A stretch of DNA of 64,000 nucleotides from NCBI GenBank assembly GCA_033977485.1, contig CM066985.1, positions 71,037,045 through 71,101,044 of the forward strand. The letters are read 5' to 3'. Position numbers and translations under genes: made by a program. This document shows positions 34,820-45,833 of this stretch, piece after piece (position 1 is the stretch's first letter; every line of letters begins with the position of its first letter). The notes beneath the pieces were generated by a model. It did no database searches. It had not been told where the DNA came from and saw only the letters and a list, made by a program, of their open reading frames with translations. This stretch comes from Hydrangea macrophylla (Eukaryota; Streptophyta; Magnoliopsida; Cornales; Hydrangeaceae).

Positions 34820-37800
34820 TCATTTTTTTCGCATTTTTTGTGAACCATGAATCCGTAAAGCATTCCGTCAGTTCCCACAAGTTTATTTAGGTATATTTGA
34901 GGTGCGTGTAAGGTTTCGTGGCGTTTAGTTAAGCGATTTACCGATTCAATACTCAAAACCTCAATAACTAAGCTTTTTCAAGCATAAGTGTCTAAAGAGT
35001 CACTTTTTCGCATTTTTTTTGAACCGTGAATCCGTAAAGCATTCTGTTAATTCCCGCAAGTTTATTTAGGTATGTTTGAAGTGCGAGAAAGGTTTCGTGG
35101 CGTTTAGTTAAGCAGTTTACCGTTTTACTACTCAAAACCTCAATAACTAAGCTTTTTCAAGCATAAGTGTCTAAAGAGTCACTTTTTCGCATTTTTGTGA
35201 ACCGTGAATCCGTAAAGCATTCCGTTAGTTCCTGAAATTTTATTTAGGTATGTTTGAGGTGCATGTAAGGTTTCGTGGCATTTGGTTAAGCGGTTTACCG
35301 ATTCACTACTCAAAACCTCAATAACTAAGCTTTTTCAAACATAAGTGTCTAAAGAGTCACTTTTTCGCATTTTTCTTGAACCGTGAATCCGTAAAACATT
35401 CTGTTAGTTCCCACAAGTTTATTTAGGTATGTTTGAAGTGCGAGAAAGGTTTCGTGGCATTTGGCTAATCGGTTTACCGATTCACTACTCAAAACCTCAA
35501 TAACTAAACTTTTTCAAGCATAAGTGTCTAAAGAGTCACTTTTTCGCATTTTTTTTAACCGTGAATCCGTAAAGCATTCCGTTAGTTCTCGAAAGTTTAT
35601 TTAGGTATGTTTGAAGTGAGAGAAAGGTTTCGTGGTGTTTGGTTAAGTGGTTTACCGATTCACTACTCAAAACCTCAATAACTAAGCTTTTTCAAGCATA
35701 AGTGTCTAAAGAGTCACTTTTTCGCATTTTTTGTGATCCGTGAATCCGTAAAACATTCCGTTAGTTCACACAAGTTTATTTAGGTATGTTTGAGGTGCGA
35801 GAAAGGTTTCGTGGTGTTTGGTTAAGCGGTTTACCGATTCACTACTCAAAACCTCAATAACTAAGCTTTTTCAAGCATAAGTGTCTAAAGAGTCATTTTT
35901 TTCGCATTTTTTGTGAACTGTGAATCCGTAAAGCATTCCATTAGTTCCCGCAAGTTTATTTAGGTATTTTTGAGGTACGTGTAAGGTTTTGTGGCGTTTG
36001 GTTAAGCGGTTTACCGATTCACTACTCAAAACCTCAATAACTAAGCTTTTTCAAGCATAAGTGTCTAAAGAGTCACTTTTTTGCGTTTTTTTTTTAACCG
36101 TGAATCCGTAAAGCATTCCATTAGTTCTCGTAAGTTTATTTAGGTATGTTTGAGATATGTGTAAGGTTTCGTGGCATTTGGTTAAGCGGTTTACCGATTC
36201 ACTACTCAAAACCTCAATAACTAAGCTTTTTCAAGCATAAGTGTCTAAAGATTCACTTTTTTGCATTTTTATTGAACCGTGAATCCGTAAAGAATTCTGT
36301 TAGTTCCTGGAAGTTTATTTAGGTATGTTTGAGGTGCGAGAAAGTTTGGTGGAGTTTGGTTAAGCAGTTTACCGATTCACTACTCAAAAACTCAATAACT
36401 AAGCTTTTTCAAACATAAGTGTCTAAAGAGTCATTTTTTCGCATTTTTTGTGAACCGTGAATCCGTAAAGCATTCCGTTAGTTCACGTAAGTTTATTTAG
36501 GTATGTTTAAGGTAAGAGAACAGTTTTGTGGTGTTTGGCTAAACGGTTTACCGATTCACTACTTCAAACCCCCAAAACTACGTTTTTTCAAGCATAAGTG
36601 ACTAAAGAGTCATTTTTCGCATTTTTTGTGAACCGTGAATCCGTTATGCATTCCGTTAGTTCCCACAAGTTTATTTAGGTATGTTTGAGGTGCATGTAAG
36701 GTTTCGTGTCGTTTGGTCAAGCGGTTTACCGATTCACTACTCAAAACCTCAATAACTAAGCTTTTTCATGCATAAGTGTCTAAAGATTCACTTTTTCGCA
36801 TTTTTTGCGAACCGTGAATCCGTAAAGCATTCCGTTAGTTCACGCAAGTTTATTTAGGTATGTTTGAGGTGCGAGAAAGGTTTCATGGTGTTTGGTTAAG
36901 CGGTTTACCGATTCACTACTCAAAACCTCAATAACTAAGCTTTTTCAAGCATAAGTGTCTAAAGAGTCTTTTTTTTTTTTGCATTTTTTGTGAACCGTGG
37001 ATCCGTAAAGCATTCCATTAGTTCCCGCAAGTTTATTTAGGTATTTTTGAGGTGCGTGTAAGGTTTTGTGGCATTTGGTTAAGCGGTTTACCGATTCACT
37101 ACTCAAAACCTCAATAACTATGCTTTTTCAAGTCTAAGTGATGAAAAAGTCATTTTTTTTCACATTATTTGTGAACCGTTAATCCGTTATGCATTTTGTT
37201 AGTTCCTACAAGTTTATTTAGGCATGTTTGAGGTGCAAGTAAGGTTTCGTGGCGTTTGATTAAGCGGTTTACCGTTTCACTACTCAAAACCTCAAAAACT
37301 AAGAATTTTCAACTCTAAGTGATGAAAAAGTCATATTTTCGTATTATTTGTGAACCGTGAATCCGTTATGCATTCCGATAGCTCCCTCAAGTTTATTTAG
37401 GCATGTTTAAGGTGCGAGTAAGATTTTGTGGCATTTGGTTTAGCGGTTTACCGTTTCACTACTCAAAACCTCAAAAACTAAGAATTTTCAAGTCTAAGTG
37501 ATGAAAAAGTCATTTTTTTTTTGCATTATTTGTGAACCGTGAATCCGTTATGCATTCCGTTAGTTCCTGCAAGTTTATTTAGGCATGTTTGAGGTGCGTG
37601 TAAGGTTTCGTGGCATTTGGTTAAGCGGTTTACTGATTCACTACTCAAAACCCCAAAAACTAACTTTTTTTCAAGCCTAAGTGACTAAAGAGTCATTTTT
37701 TCGCATTTTTTGTAAAGCGTGAATCTGTTATACATTCCGTTAGTTCTCGCAAGTTTATTTTGGCATGTTTGAGGTACGAGTAAGATTTTGTGGCATTTGA

Positions 37801-38301
37801 TTAAACGGTTTACCGTTTCACTACTCAAAACCCCCAAAACTAAGAATTTTCAAGTCTTAAGTAATGAAAACGTCATTTTTTCCCATTATTTGTGAACCGT
37901 GAATCCGTTATACATTCCGTTAGTGCCTGTAAGTTTATTTTGGCATGTTTGAGGTACGAGTAAGGTTTCGTGGCGTTTGGTTAAGCGGTTTACCGTTTCA
38001 CTACTCAAAACCTCAAAAACTATGCATTTTCAAGTCTAAGTGATGAAAAAGTATTTTTTTTTCGCATTTTTTGTTAACCGTAATTCCATTATGCATTCGG
38101 TTAGTTCCCACAAGTTTCTTTAGGCCTGTTTTAGTTGTGAATAAGGTTTCGTGGCATTTAGTTAAGCGGTTTACCGCTTCACTACTCAAAACCTTAAAAA
38201 CTAAGTTTTTTCAAGTCTAAGTGATGTAAAAGTCGTTTTTTCGCATTATTTGTTGATTGTTATTTCGTTATGCATTCCCTTAGTTCCCACAAGTTTATTC
38301 C
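34820..38301. repeat. Tandem satellite, ~178 bp x about 20, inside the CACTA element
   Basis: Units contain GTGAACCGTGAATCCGTAAA, CAAGTTTATTTAGGTATG, GGTTTACCGATTCACTACTC and AACTAAGCTTTTTCAAGC. The spacing of the last motif (34970, 35149, 35328, 35508, 35685) gives 177-180 bp. Units up to about 37100 are close to one another. From about 37130 a variant family (ATCCGTTATGCATT, AAGTCTAAGTGATG) takes over. No coding capacity is seen. Confidence 0.92.
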
Positions 38302-38490
38302 ATACGTGTATATCAAGCATAACATTCTAAACTCCCACATGATATTTTTCAAGGCCAAAAGTTAGGTCATGCTTTCAAGTAGGTCGACTCACAAACTACT
38401 TAAAGCTACAAAATATTGTTCTATCTGAGTATAACAAGAGGGTAATAGGATTACATAGATTGTTTACAAATGAGGTAAAAGTCAACAGAC

Positions 38491-38720
38491 CTGTATTCGG
38501 ACCCATCAGCTAAATAAGCCCCATAACTCCCCAAAGATGCTGCAATTAAGATGGGTCGGAGTTTAAGAACTCTGCCATCATCTATACTATCACAAGAACG
38601 TTCGCAACAACTTTCATAATAAATATCCCGAGCCTCACAGGCTATTTCCACACTTCTTTTGAGCAAGGCCTCACTTTTTTCTTGGGAAAAGCCTTTAGCC
38701 TCAAATCCCTGAATGGTTGC
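38491..38720 (-). pseudogene. HMT: Captured exon of homocysteine S-methyltransferase
   Basis: On the minus strand the 230-bp exon encodes ATIQGFEAKGFSQEKSEALL, KRSVEIACEARDIYY and later RPILIAASLGSYGAYLADGS. These are highly characteristic of plant homocysteine S-methyltransferase, which makes methionine from S-methylmethionine and homocysteine. The exon has an intact acceptor (ACAG at 38721) and donor (GT at 38490) and no stop. The exons with the zinc-binding cysteines are absent, so no enzyme can result. Together with 38840-38896 it is a gene piece carried by the CACTA element. The good reading frame suggests recent capture. Confidence 0.88.
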
Positions 38721-38756
38721 CTGTCCATAAACAAGTAAACCTAGTTTTCAATTTCA

Positions 38757-38757
38757 C

Positions 38758-38816
<59 letters not shown>
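38757..38816 (-). repeat. GA microsatellite in the captured intron
   Basis: A GA run of nearly 60 bp, with one interrupting A, lies in the intron between the two captured exons. Confidence 0.9.
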
Positions 38817-38839
38817 GTTAGTTAAGGGGCAGCAGTTAC

Positions 38840-38896
38840 CTGATAAGATGATGTGATTATTATATCTGCACCAGCTTCAAGGTAATCAAGGTGTAC
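38840..38896 (-). pseudogene. HMT: Captured upstream exon of homocysteine S-methyltransferase
   Basis: The 57-bp minus-strand exon encodes VHLDYLEAGADIIITSSYQ (19 codons), the segment that precedes ATIQGF in plant HMT. The acceptor GCAG and donor GTAACT are intact, and its phase joins the next exon exactly. The first HMT exon was not found in the 2.4 kb upstream. Confidence 0.88.
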
Positions 38897-40325
38897 CTGC
38901 GTTACCAAGCAAATAAGTTACACAATGATGGTCAACAACATAAAATTAGCAAGTACTAGTAGGTTGGTGGATCTAAATTTTTTTAACTAACCCCATCCTC
39001 CTTGCCCCGTAATTAAAATTAAATTATAGAAAGAGGGACATATAAGCAAAACTAAGAAATAGCATATGGTCATTAGTGAACCATTCCGAGGTAAACTTGT
39101 TGAGGAAAAAACTACTCAGGCAAATAAATAATGGAGAATTATTTACCCACACTTTGTAGATATTAAATAATAGTGTTCTTCTGTATGCAGCAACTTTTCA
39201 CACTAACCCGTTACAATAGTACATGAGCTTATTAAGCAATCTTCGTTTTTCGTTTTTCGAATGGCGAGGTCATGGGGTTTGAATCCCATAAGCTTGTTAA
39301 ACATTTGATGATATTAACTAGAAATCCATGCTACTAGACCTTGCCATGTCAGCATTGAAAAGGTCATGTTGATCTGAATATTTAAGTGCATAGTAACATG
39401 GCGGAAAAGAGGACGCTAAACCAGATAAGTTTTGAACTTGAGCTGTCTAAATAATGCATACTTCTTGACCAAACATCCTTCAAATTATTTTTATTTGCCT
39501 CCACCCCATCAAAGATTTGATTTAACAAGTATGAGTTAGAACTACAGTATCAAATCAAGTGGATTTATTATAACCGCCAATCTTGTCTTACACTTAAATG
39601 AAAAGTTTGAATTAGTAATTTATAAGATGCACCTTGCCGAGAGGGAAATAAATTAATGAAAGAAACAAATTATTTACCAAATAGAAGTCCAACATATTTT
39701 CTCGAGTGAAACTTTGTCAGACACTCAAATAAATAAGTGCTTGTAGGCGAAAAACACACATAATGGAGAGGAAAATAAAAATAAAATAAAGTAAGAAAGA
39801 ATTATAAGTTATTAAAAAATTATAATCCAAGTATTATATCTAAATCGTAGTTGCCAAAGACTTTCTAAAAAGACAAATAAACACCATTACTACCCCCAAC
39901 TGTCCAGTGAAAAACCCAGTTGAATCAGACAAAATGCCCACATGGTGGTCCACACAGAGAAGTTCACTGTACAAGTTATGTTCTCACCCAACCAAAATTC
40001 AGTTATATAGAATTTCACAGAACTCATAGTCTCATACCTCCCAAAATAAAAATAAAAAAAATCACTAGAAATGTAATGTCCCAGATGTCAGAAACCAAAA
40101 ACCGTGGTGGTCCAAACTCATAATTACTGCACTATATGTAATCCAACCAGTACCACTGCTAAATATGAACAGGAAACTCAATCCCAAAGATTCCAAGCAA
40201 ATTTACTCTGTGAATTTTAGTTTCCTAAAGAACAAATTTACAATAATTGAGAAATCCAGACATGATCACTTCAATTGCATATACAATATTATCCACTGGA
40301 GCTGCGCCCACGACAGAATTTAAAA

Positions 40326-40364
<39 letters not shown>

Positions 40365-41340
40365 TTGCTCCGTTTGGTTGCCTAGAAACATCAAGGATAG
40401 ACAAGAAAATACCAAAGTAAATTTGAATTATCTGCTTAAGTAGTTAAGTGTAAACTCTTAATTGAGAAAATTTAAATTATAGGTACAAAAGTGAAATCTA
40501 CCCCAAAGTCAGAGGGTGAAAATTGTAATTAATCCTATATGTATATATATATATATATGTGTGTGTGTATGTGTTTGTGTGTGCGCATATTGATGAATGT
40601 CTGGAAAAAACCAACAATAAGATACCTCAACTTAAAAAACTGTAAGAGGGAAAGCCAGTAACAGTAAGTAATAGTTACCCGGACTGATTGAATTCCTACA
40701 CAACAGTAGTAGTTTCTCTCACAAGTTGTGTGACGGGAATTGGTTCCTACACATTATAATCAATGGACATCAATTAGAAGTCACAGTGGCTATAAAAGTC
40801 ATCTTGATTTAGAGGAAGAAAACAGGTAGTAAAAGGGGAAAACATCCAAACCGGGAACTTTTAAAGAAATGAAGCATAGAATGACTCAATCAATTTCACA
40901 ATCCACACTACTCAATATCCAAATAAACTAAGTAATATGAATTACGATCAGTCCAATACATATTCATCAATTTGAGAAGCCACAACATGTTGGCCACATC
41001 CGAGCTAGGTTTACTAGTTGTAAAGGAATCAGCACTCCGAAACCTCCCTAAAGTCAAACTGAGGGGAATTTATGGAGATTCCAAACATTGTCAAATAAAT
41101 TTCAACATAGACAAGATTTAGAACAAGAGCTGTCTGAATTCGCTACAGCCATAAAACCATCACAATATTACCAAAAGTAATGAATAGGATCAGAGGCCCA
41201 ACTACGCAGAGGCCCTGGTTGGTAGTATTTCAACAAAACATAAGGCAAATCAGAAGGGAAGGGGGTAATATAATACTACTGAGGATTTAAAAGAAAAAGA
41301 AAAGGTGAATGAGAGACCATAGCTTGGCCAAGACCCAAGA
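38897..41340. other. CACTA interior without recognised genes
   Basis: AT-rich sequence with a GA microsatellite (about 40328-40362) and a TA/TG run (about 40540-40580). Probably captured intron or intergenic DNA. No CACTA transposase motif was seen. Confidence 0.45.
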
Positions 41341-41351
41341 CCCAAGACATC

Positions 41352-41800
41352 CTATCTATCAGGCAAATCAGAAGCACTCCCATAATCTCTATCTACAATT
41401 ACATCTTCTTCGACGTCTTCTTCCTCAGTATCAGTACAGCCATCTTCGTCTTCGACTTGGTCTTCAAAATGAAACTGGATAAAATGGTTGGTGCTCTTAG
41501 GGTTTAAATGAAATTCAAGAATTCCATCATTCATCAACAAATTAGCCTCAAAATTCAGAATTCCTTAACACTAACCATGTGAAAAACAAATTAACCTAAA
41601 AAGTTGTATTTATATATATATATATGTGTATCTGATATCGATGGAGAGAGAGAGAGAAACCTGGAGAGGAGGCAACGGTGACGGCGGTTAATAGAACGAG
41701 GAGGCGGCGACGGCGTGGTGGTGGAGGGAGAGGTGCGACGTAGAGAACTTGGAGGAAAGGGTTATGCAGGTTTGGGAACGAATGATATGTTTTGTAGGAA
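41352..41800 (-). other. Possible second captured gene piece (5' exons)
   Basis: On the minus strand a CT- and CCG-rich stretch (41656-41760) ends in CTCCAG|GTTTCT, a plausible donor. Further down, an acidic frame ends in EEEDVEEDVIVDRDYGSASD. No family is recognised. It reads in the same direction as the HMT exons, so a joint transcript is possible. Confidence 0.3.
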
Positions 41801-41839
41801 AGGGTCGCGCTTAAAAGGTTTGGCGAATTTTTAAGCGCG

Positions 41840-42225
41840 AACTCTTTTATGTCACTTTTTTTAAATGCTTACAAAAAGCTTATACTATTTTTTATTATTT
41901 ATGTCACTTTTTTATAAAAATGACATAAAAACGTAATATTTTATTTACAAAAATACCACTGCATTTTTATTTATGTCACTTTTTAAAAAGTGACATAAAT
42001 GTATTAATATTTATGTCACTTTTTAAAAAAGTGACATAAATACGTTATTATTTATGTCACTTTTTTAAACAAATGACATAAATAATCAAGTATTTATGTC
42101 ACTTTTTTAAAAACCGACATAAATACTAAATAAGTGACATAAAAAGACCCAACAAGAAATAATTATGTCACTCAAAATAAAAGTGACATAAATACAAGTT
42201 TTAAAGTGACATAAAAGGCCTTTTT
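41840..42225. repeat. Right subterminal repeats of the CACTA element
   Basis: About twelve copies of TATTTATGTCACTT or its complement, the same motif as on the left, mostly in facing pairs. Confidence 0.85.
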
Positions 42226-42365
42226 TCTTGTAGTGTGGCATGTTGATATATATATATATATATATGTTTAAATAACTTTCATAAAGTTTCGAAAGAAACG
42301 GAATTAGATAGGGCACTTCTTGTCGCATTGAAAGGTCGACAGAAACAAGTGGTTTTGCTGTCAAG

Positions 42366-42500
42366 GGACTTTCGACCGGTCGAAGGGACCCATTCGATTC
42401 GACCGGTCGAATACCCTCTGCTTGAAACTTCAGCAAAGGCACCTGGTCGATGGGACTTTCGATCGGTCGAGAGGGACGTTTGACCGATCGAGATACCCCT
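42366..42500. repeat. Cluster of TTCGACCGGTCGAA palindromes in the gypsy LTR
   Basis: Perfect TTCGACCGGTCGAA occurs near 42369 and TTCGACCGGTCGAA again near 42397. Variants TTCGATCGGTCGAG and TTTGACCGATCGAG follow near 42462 and 42479. Confidence 0.7.
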
Positions 42501-42788
42501 TGCCAACCTAGTTGGTTCTCCTACTTCCAAATCTTTTCAAAAGTTCTAATTATAAACTTAAGCTTCTTTTGGGATCCTTTTAAAGGAAAATTAATTAGAT
42601 TTAATTTTGAAGCCTCCGAACGACACGTTTAGTTTCGATTAACTCTGGTACGTACTAGAACGAGAGTTATGGTTCTTTTCCGCTGCGTGTTCTTAAAATT
42701 AATTCTTATGGGAACGTTAATGAATGGATTTAGCCTCGGTGGCATGCCACGAGCTTTGGTTCCGCTATTTTGGGATCGAGCTGTGACA

Positions 42789-43975
42789 CAATCAGAGGTT
42801 GGTCTCAGCCTTCATCGGACTGGGACAAATAGCTCCTTAGAGTCTCGGCCTCCAAGGCCGACCTCTGGAAGAGAACGGGCATCCATGATGCCATTATTCT
42901 GAGTTGGTCAAGGCTCGATATTGATCAGCCTCTCATGTTTTCTTCTCTTATATTTTGGTCTCAATCCTATAATGGATTCCTTTTCCATTGTAGGCCAATG
43001 GAGCCTACTATTAAAGACATCAGCTACCTCATCAGACTATACCCTCATGGGCAAGAGATTAGACCTTGACAAGACATAGGAATGGCCAGCTTCGCCTATC
43101 CTCAGAGTGAATCAATCAAGGATGGGGCCATTTCCCTCAAACCCACTACTGCCTGTATGGGTATAGAAGGGACAGAAGTGTCCGGTACTGAATATACTGC
43201 TCTCCTAATCTACTAGCTAAATATGTACCTTTTTTTCTCAGCAGCCAAGCCATTACCAAAGAATACACCACCCTGGTCATGGCCTTGGCTGCTGGCCAGC
43301 CACTCTGGTTTAGGCACACCTTGTCCGAGGTATGACATACTTTATTGACTCGGGCTTTCACTTCGGAGGCAACCCGATCTAGATTCTGCAACTTTGGCTG
43401 CATTCTTACTTTGTTGCACATCGGCTTCCATCCTAGGATTTGGTCGATGTTCCCATTTTACTGTCCACTTTATGAACGTTGCTTCCTCTCCTCATACTTT
43501 TGAGGAATGTTTCACCTACTTCTTTGAGGGATGCTCCAATCGGTCTCCTTCTGACATTTTGCCTTTCTTTTCTCTTCATTTCTGCCCATTTCTTCGACTC
43601 TCTAATAACCCTTCTAACTGGGGTCCGATCACCCAATCTACTTATAACGAATTATTCTCTAGCTACTTGGTAGCCCGAGACATTATCTATAGCCCTACCA
43701 TACCTCGTAGCAACAAGAAGTGCGGGGTGGAATTCTACTTTGCCCCACTTTTCGCCCGTCAATTTGGGCTTTTTCAAATGGTGTTTGTCCCTCCTGCTAT
43801 CACCACCAATCAAGATTGGGTAGAACGGGGCGTGCTCATGACCGATGAGCAGGTGAAGAAAATCAGTGACTGGTCTGATAAGTTAAAGAAATTCCTTACC
43901 TTCCAATCGTTTCAGCATCGTCCAATTGCTTCAGACGAATTTAACAAGTGGTGGGCCGATCAAACTACTTAGATA
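42789..43975 (+). pseudogene. PMD-type antisense ORF of element B, main domain
   Basis: Conserved plant mobile domain stretches are visible in order: KADLWKRTGIHDAIILSW, then CRPMEPTIKDISYLIRLYPH, ITKEYTTLVMALAAGQPLW, ILQLWLHSYF, then the open frame 43472-43972 with YSPTIPRSNKKCGVEFYFAP, FARQFGLFQMVF and the closing FDKWW-like FNKWWADQ. Breaks: a TAG in place of TGG in WDK*LLRV, a stop after IRP, and a frameshift in a T-run near 43235. PMD proteins of this class occur in Ty3/gypsy elements and, in host versions, in MAIN/MAIL1-type proteins. The ORF lies on the strand opposite to gag-pol of element B. Confidence 0.75.
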
Positions 43976-45690
43976 TTCAAGACTACTGCTCTTGAGGTAT
44001 TGCTCCAATTCACCGTCTCATCGGCCATCATGGCTAATGAACCTGCTACTGCACCTGCGGTAGCCCGTAGAAAGCAAGTAGCAAAGAGACTGGCTCCTAA
44101 GAAGGCACCGGGCTAAGGACCGACCAAGAAGAAGAAGCCTCTAGCTCCTTCCACTCAGGTATTATTATTATCTTCCTTTTACTTTGTGCTGTTCGATTCA
44201 CCCTTTTTTCCTTCCTGACCCCTTTTTGTTTCTCTCCAGTTTATGGACGAGGGCTCTGAAGAGGATGTACTACCTGCTTGGAAACAGACAGAATTAGCTC
44301 AACCTTCAGCTGCCCATCAACGGGTCATGTCACCTCCCATTCCTATTCCAACTCCTGTTGAACGGGCTGCAGCTGTCTTAGAACAAGTTGCAGAGAGAGG
44401 CCTAATGCCACTCCAGATCGTACCACCCCTAACACCTTCTGATTCGGGTGACAGTGTTGACCTCACCGGTGGGTTCGCACTAGACCAAGTGGTGCTTTCT
44501 TCCAGCAGTGAGGACTTACCCGTAGACAATATCGCTCGCGATACTGTTGGAGGAGAAGTAGAATAAATGGTCCAGGAAGTAGTAAAATGGGCTAAAGATG
44601 TTACGACGGATCGGGTTGGTCCTACTGTTGCAATAGGAACGGCCATAGAGAGTATAGAAGGGATGATAGAGGTCGACACCGTCACTTCTAGTCTTTCTGA
44701 AGATCAAACTCTAAGTACTAGGGACCAGGCTCTAGCAGCTATTCCGGCCACTACCGAAAATGTTCAACCCACTAGGGGCATGGGCGATGGAGTCTTGGTA
44801 AGGGATACTGCACTAGCTCCTATGCCTGAGCCAAATCCAACCAACCAAGTTCCATTCCCACAGTCAAGTCTAAAGCCGTTACACCACCAGATGTATCAGC
44901 TTCCTCGTCCTCAGCTGCCCAAGTAATTTACTGTGATTTATGGTTTGTTATTGCTCGTCTGTTGCATGTACTAATGCTTAGTTTCAGACTTCATGGACAG
45001 GCTACTCCTTTGGGTCCAGAGCCATTTATTTCCTTTGACAATTTCTTCGCAGGCCTAGACCTCGGAGCATTTGACTTGAGTTCATTTGAGTCAGAGGTAG
45101 CCTCTTCCTTAGATTTGCAACGATCCAAGGACCTCGCGGGCTGCGCTCTTTTCCATTTACTGTTGAGATTGATGCTGCCTTAGGTAACCTCATGACTGAC
45201 CCTTTGCTCTCTGCCGGGTAACTTGCTTTGGTCAAGGAGATCTAAGAATGGTTACCAGGCTAGCGTGTACTGGATCAATCGGCCTCAATTGTTCAAACTG
45301 AGGCCGAAGCTCATCTTAATGCCCGACAGAAGGCTGTGCAGTTTTTGAAGTCTGCCAAGATGAAGTATGAGCCTGGGAAGATAACTCAGGCTCAGGTGAT
45401 CGCCCGAGATGCCTGATTCCAGGCCCGTATTATATTGCTCAAAGCACAGCTGGAAAAGTGCGAAGCGGATGTTGTTAGGAATGATGCGGCCTTAGCAAAG
45501 GTTGATGAAGCCTTGGGTCAATTAGGCGGAGATGCGCAGAAGTGTAGTGACCAGCTAAAAGTCAACACCCCAACTGCCCATCTTTGGTCTCAATGACTTG
45601 ATAAAGCTAAACAAGACCGGGCTGGAGCTGCACGGACTTGGGAGGATTTGCAAGCGAAACTTAGGAATTTTGAATCGACCTAGAAGTCGA
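43976..45690 (+). pseudogene. PMD-type antisense ORF of element B, C-terminal part
   Basis: Downstream of the PMD the + strand still looks coding: a basic stretch near 44120 (GPTKKKKPLAP), an acidic Ser/Pro-rich segment from 44243 (MDEGSEEDVLPAW), and a charged, probably coiled-coil tail near 45300-45680 (LNARQKAVQFLKSAKMKYEP, LEKCEADVVRNDAALAKVDE). Two segments look like spliced introns, 44159-44239 and 44923-44987, with GT...AG and pyrimidine-rich 3' ends. Stops occur. The frame ends in NFEST* near 45680, convergent with the end of pol. Confidence 0.55.
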
Positions 45691-45833
45691 TTTCTAACTT
45701 TTGTACTTGTATATTTTTCTTTATTAATTTTATAGGTAAGTTATTCCCAATTTTTATTTAATACAATGATCCCTTTTGATTACTCAGGTTCACTGTTGAT
45801 AAGAAGCTCATATTTTAATCCAGGATTCAATTT

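Larger units (their letters stand above)
33793..42235. mobile_element. Non-autonomous CACTA (En/Spm) element with satellite and captured gene pieces
   Basis: The termini CACTACAAGGAAAAAGGC and GCCTTTTTTCTTGTAGTG are the CACTA signature. The flanks TGG (33790-33792 and 42236-42238) are the expected perfect 3-bp target duplication. Subterminal zones hold many AAGTGACATAAATA repeats in both directions. The 8.4-kb interior has no transposase. It carries a ~3.5-kb tandem satellite and fragments of homocysteine S-methyltransferase. Mobilisation would need a transposase from elsewhere. Confidence 0.92.
32056..42788 (+). mobile_element. Ty3/gypsy LTR split by the CACTA element
   Basis: The two flanks of the CACTA element (about 32056-33792 and 42236-42788) appear to be one gypsy LTR of roughly 2.3 kb. 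The right end GGGATCGAGCTGTGACA is a typical gypsy terminus, and the left part carries GAGCATGGTGATATG motifs. The left edge could not be fixed and no target duplication was found, so the left side may be truncated. The insertion interrupts the PMD ORF of element B. Confidence 0.5.

Noticed and set aside
34820..38301. CRISPR-like array
   Set aside because: Units of ~178 bp are repeated along their whole length without unique spacers, in plant DNA inside a transposon. It is a satellite.
43394..43471. Start of an independent gene at 43394
   Set aside because: The ATG lies inside the plant mobile domain in a shifted frame. The conserved domain begins well upstream, so this is the middle of a broken ORF.
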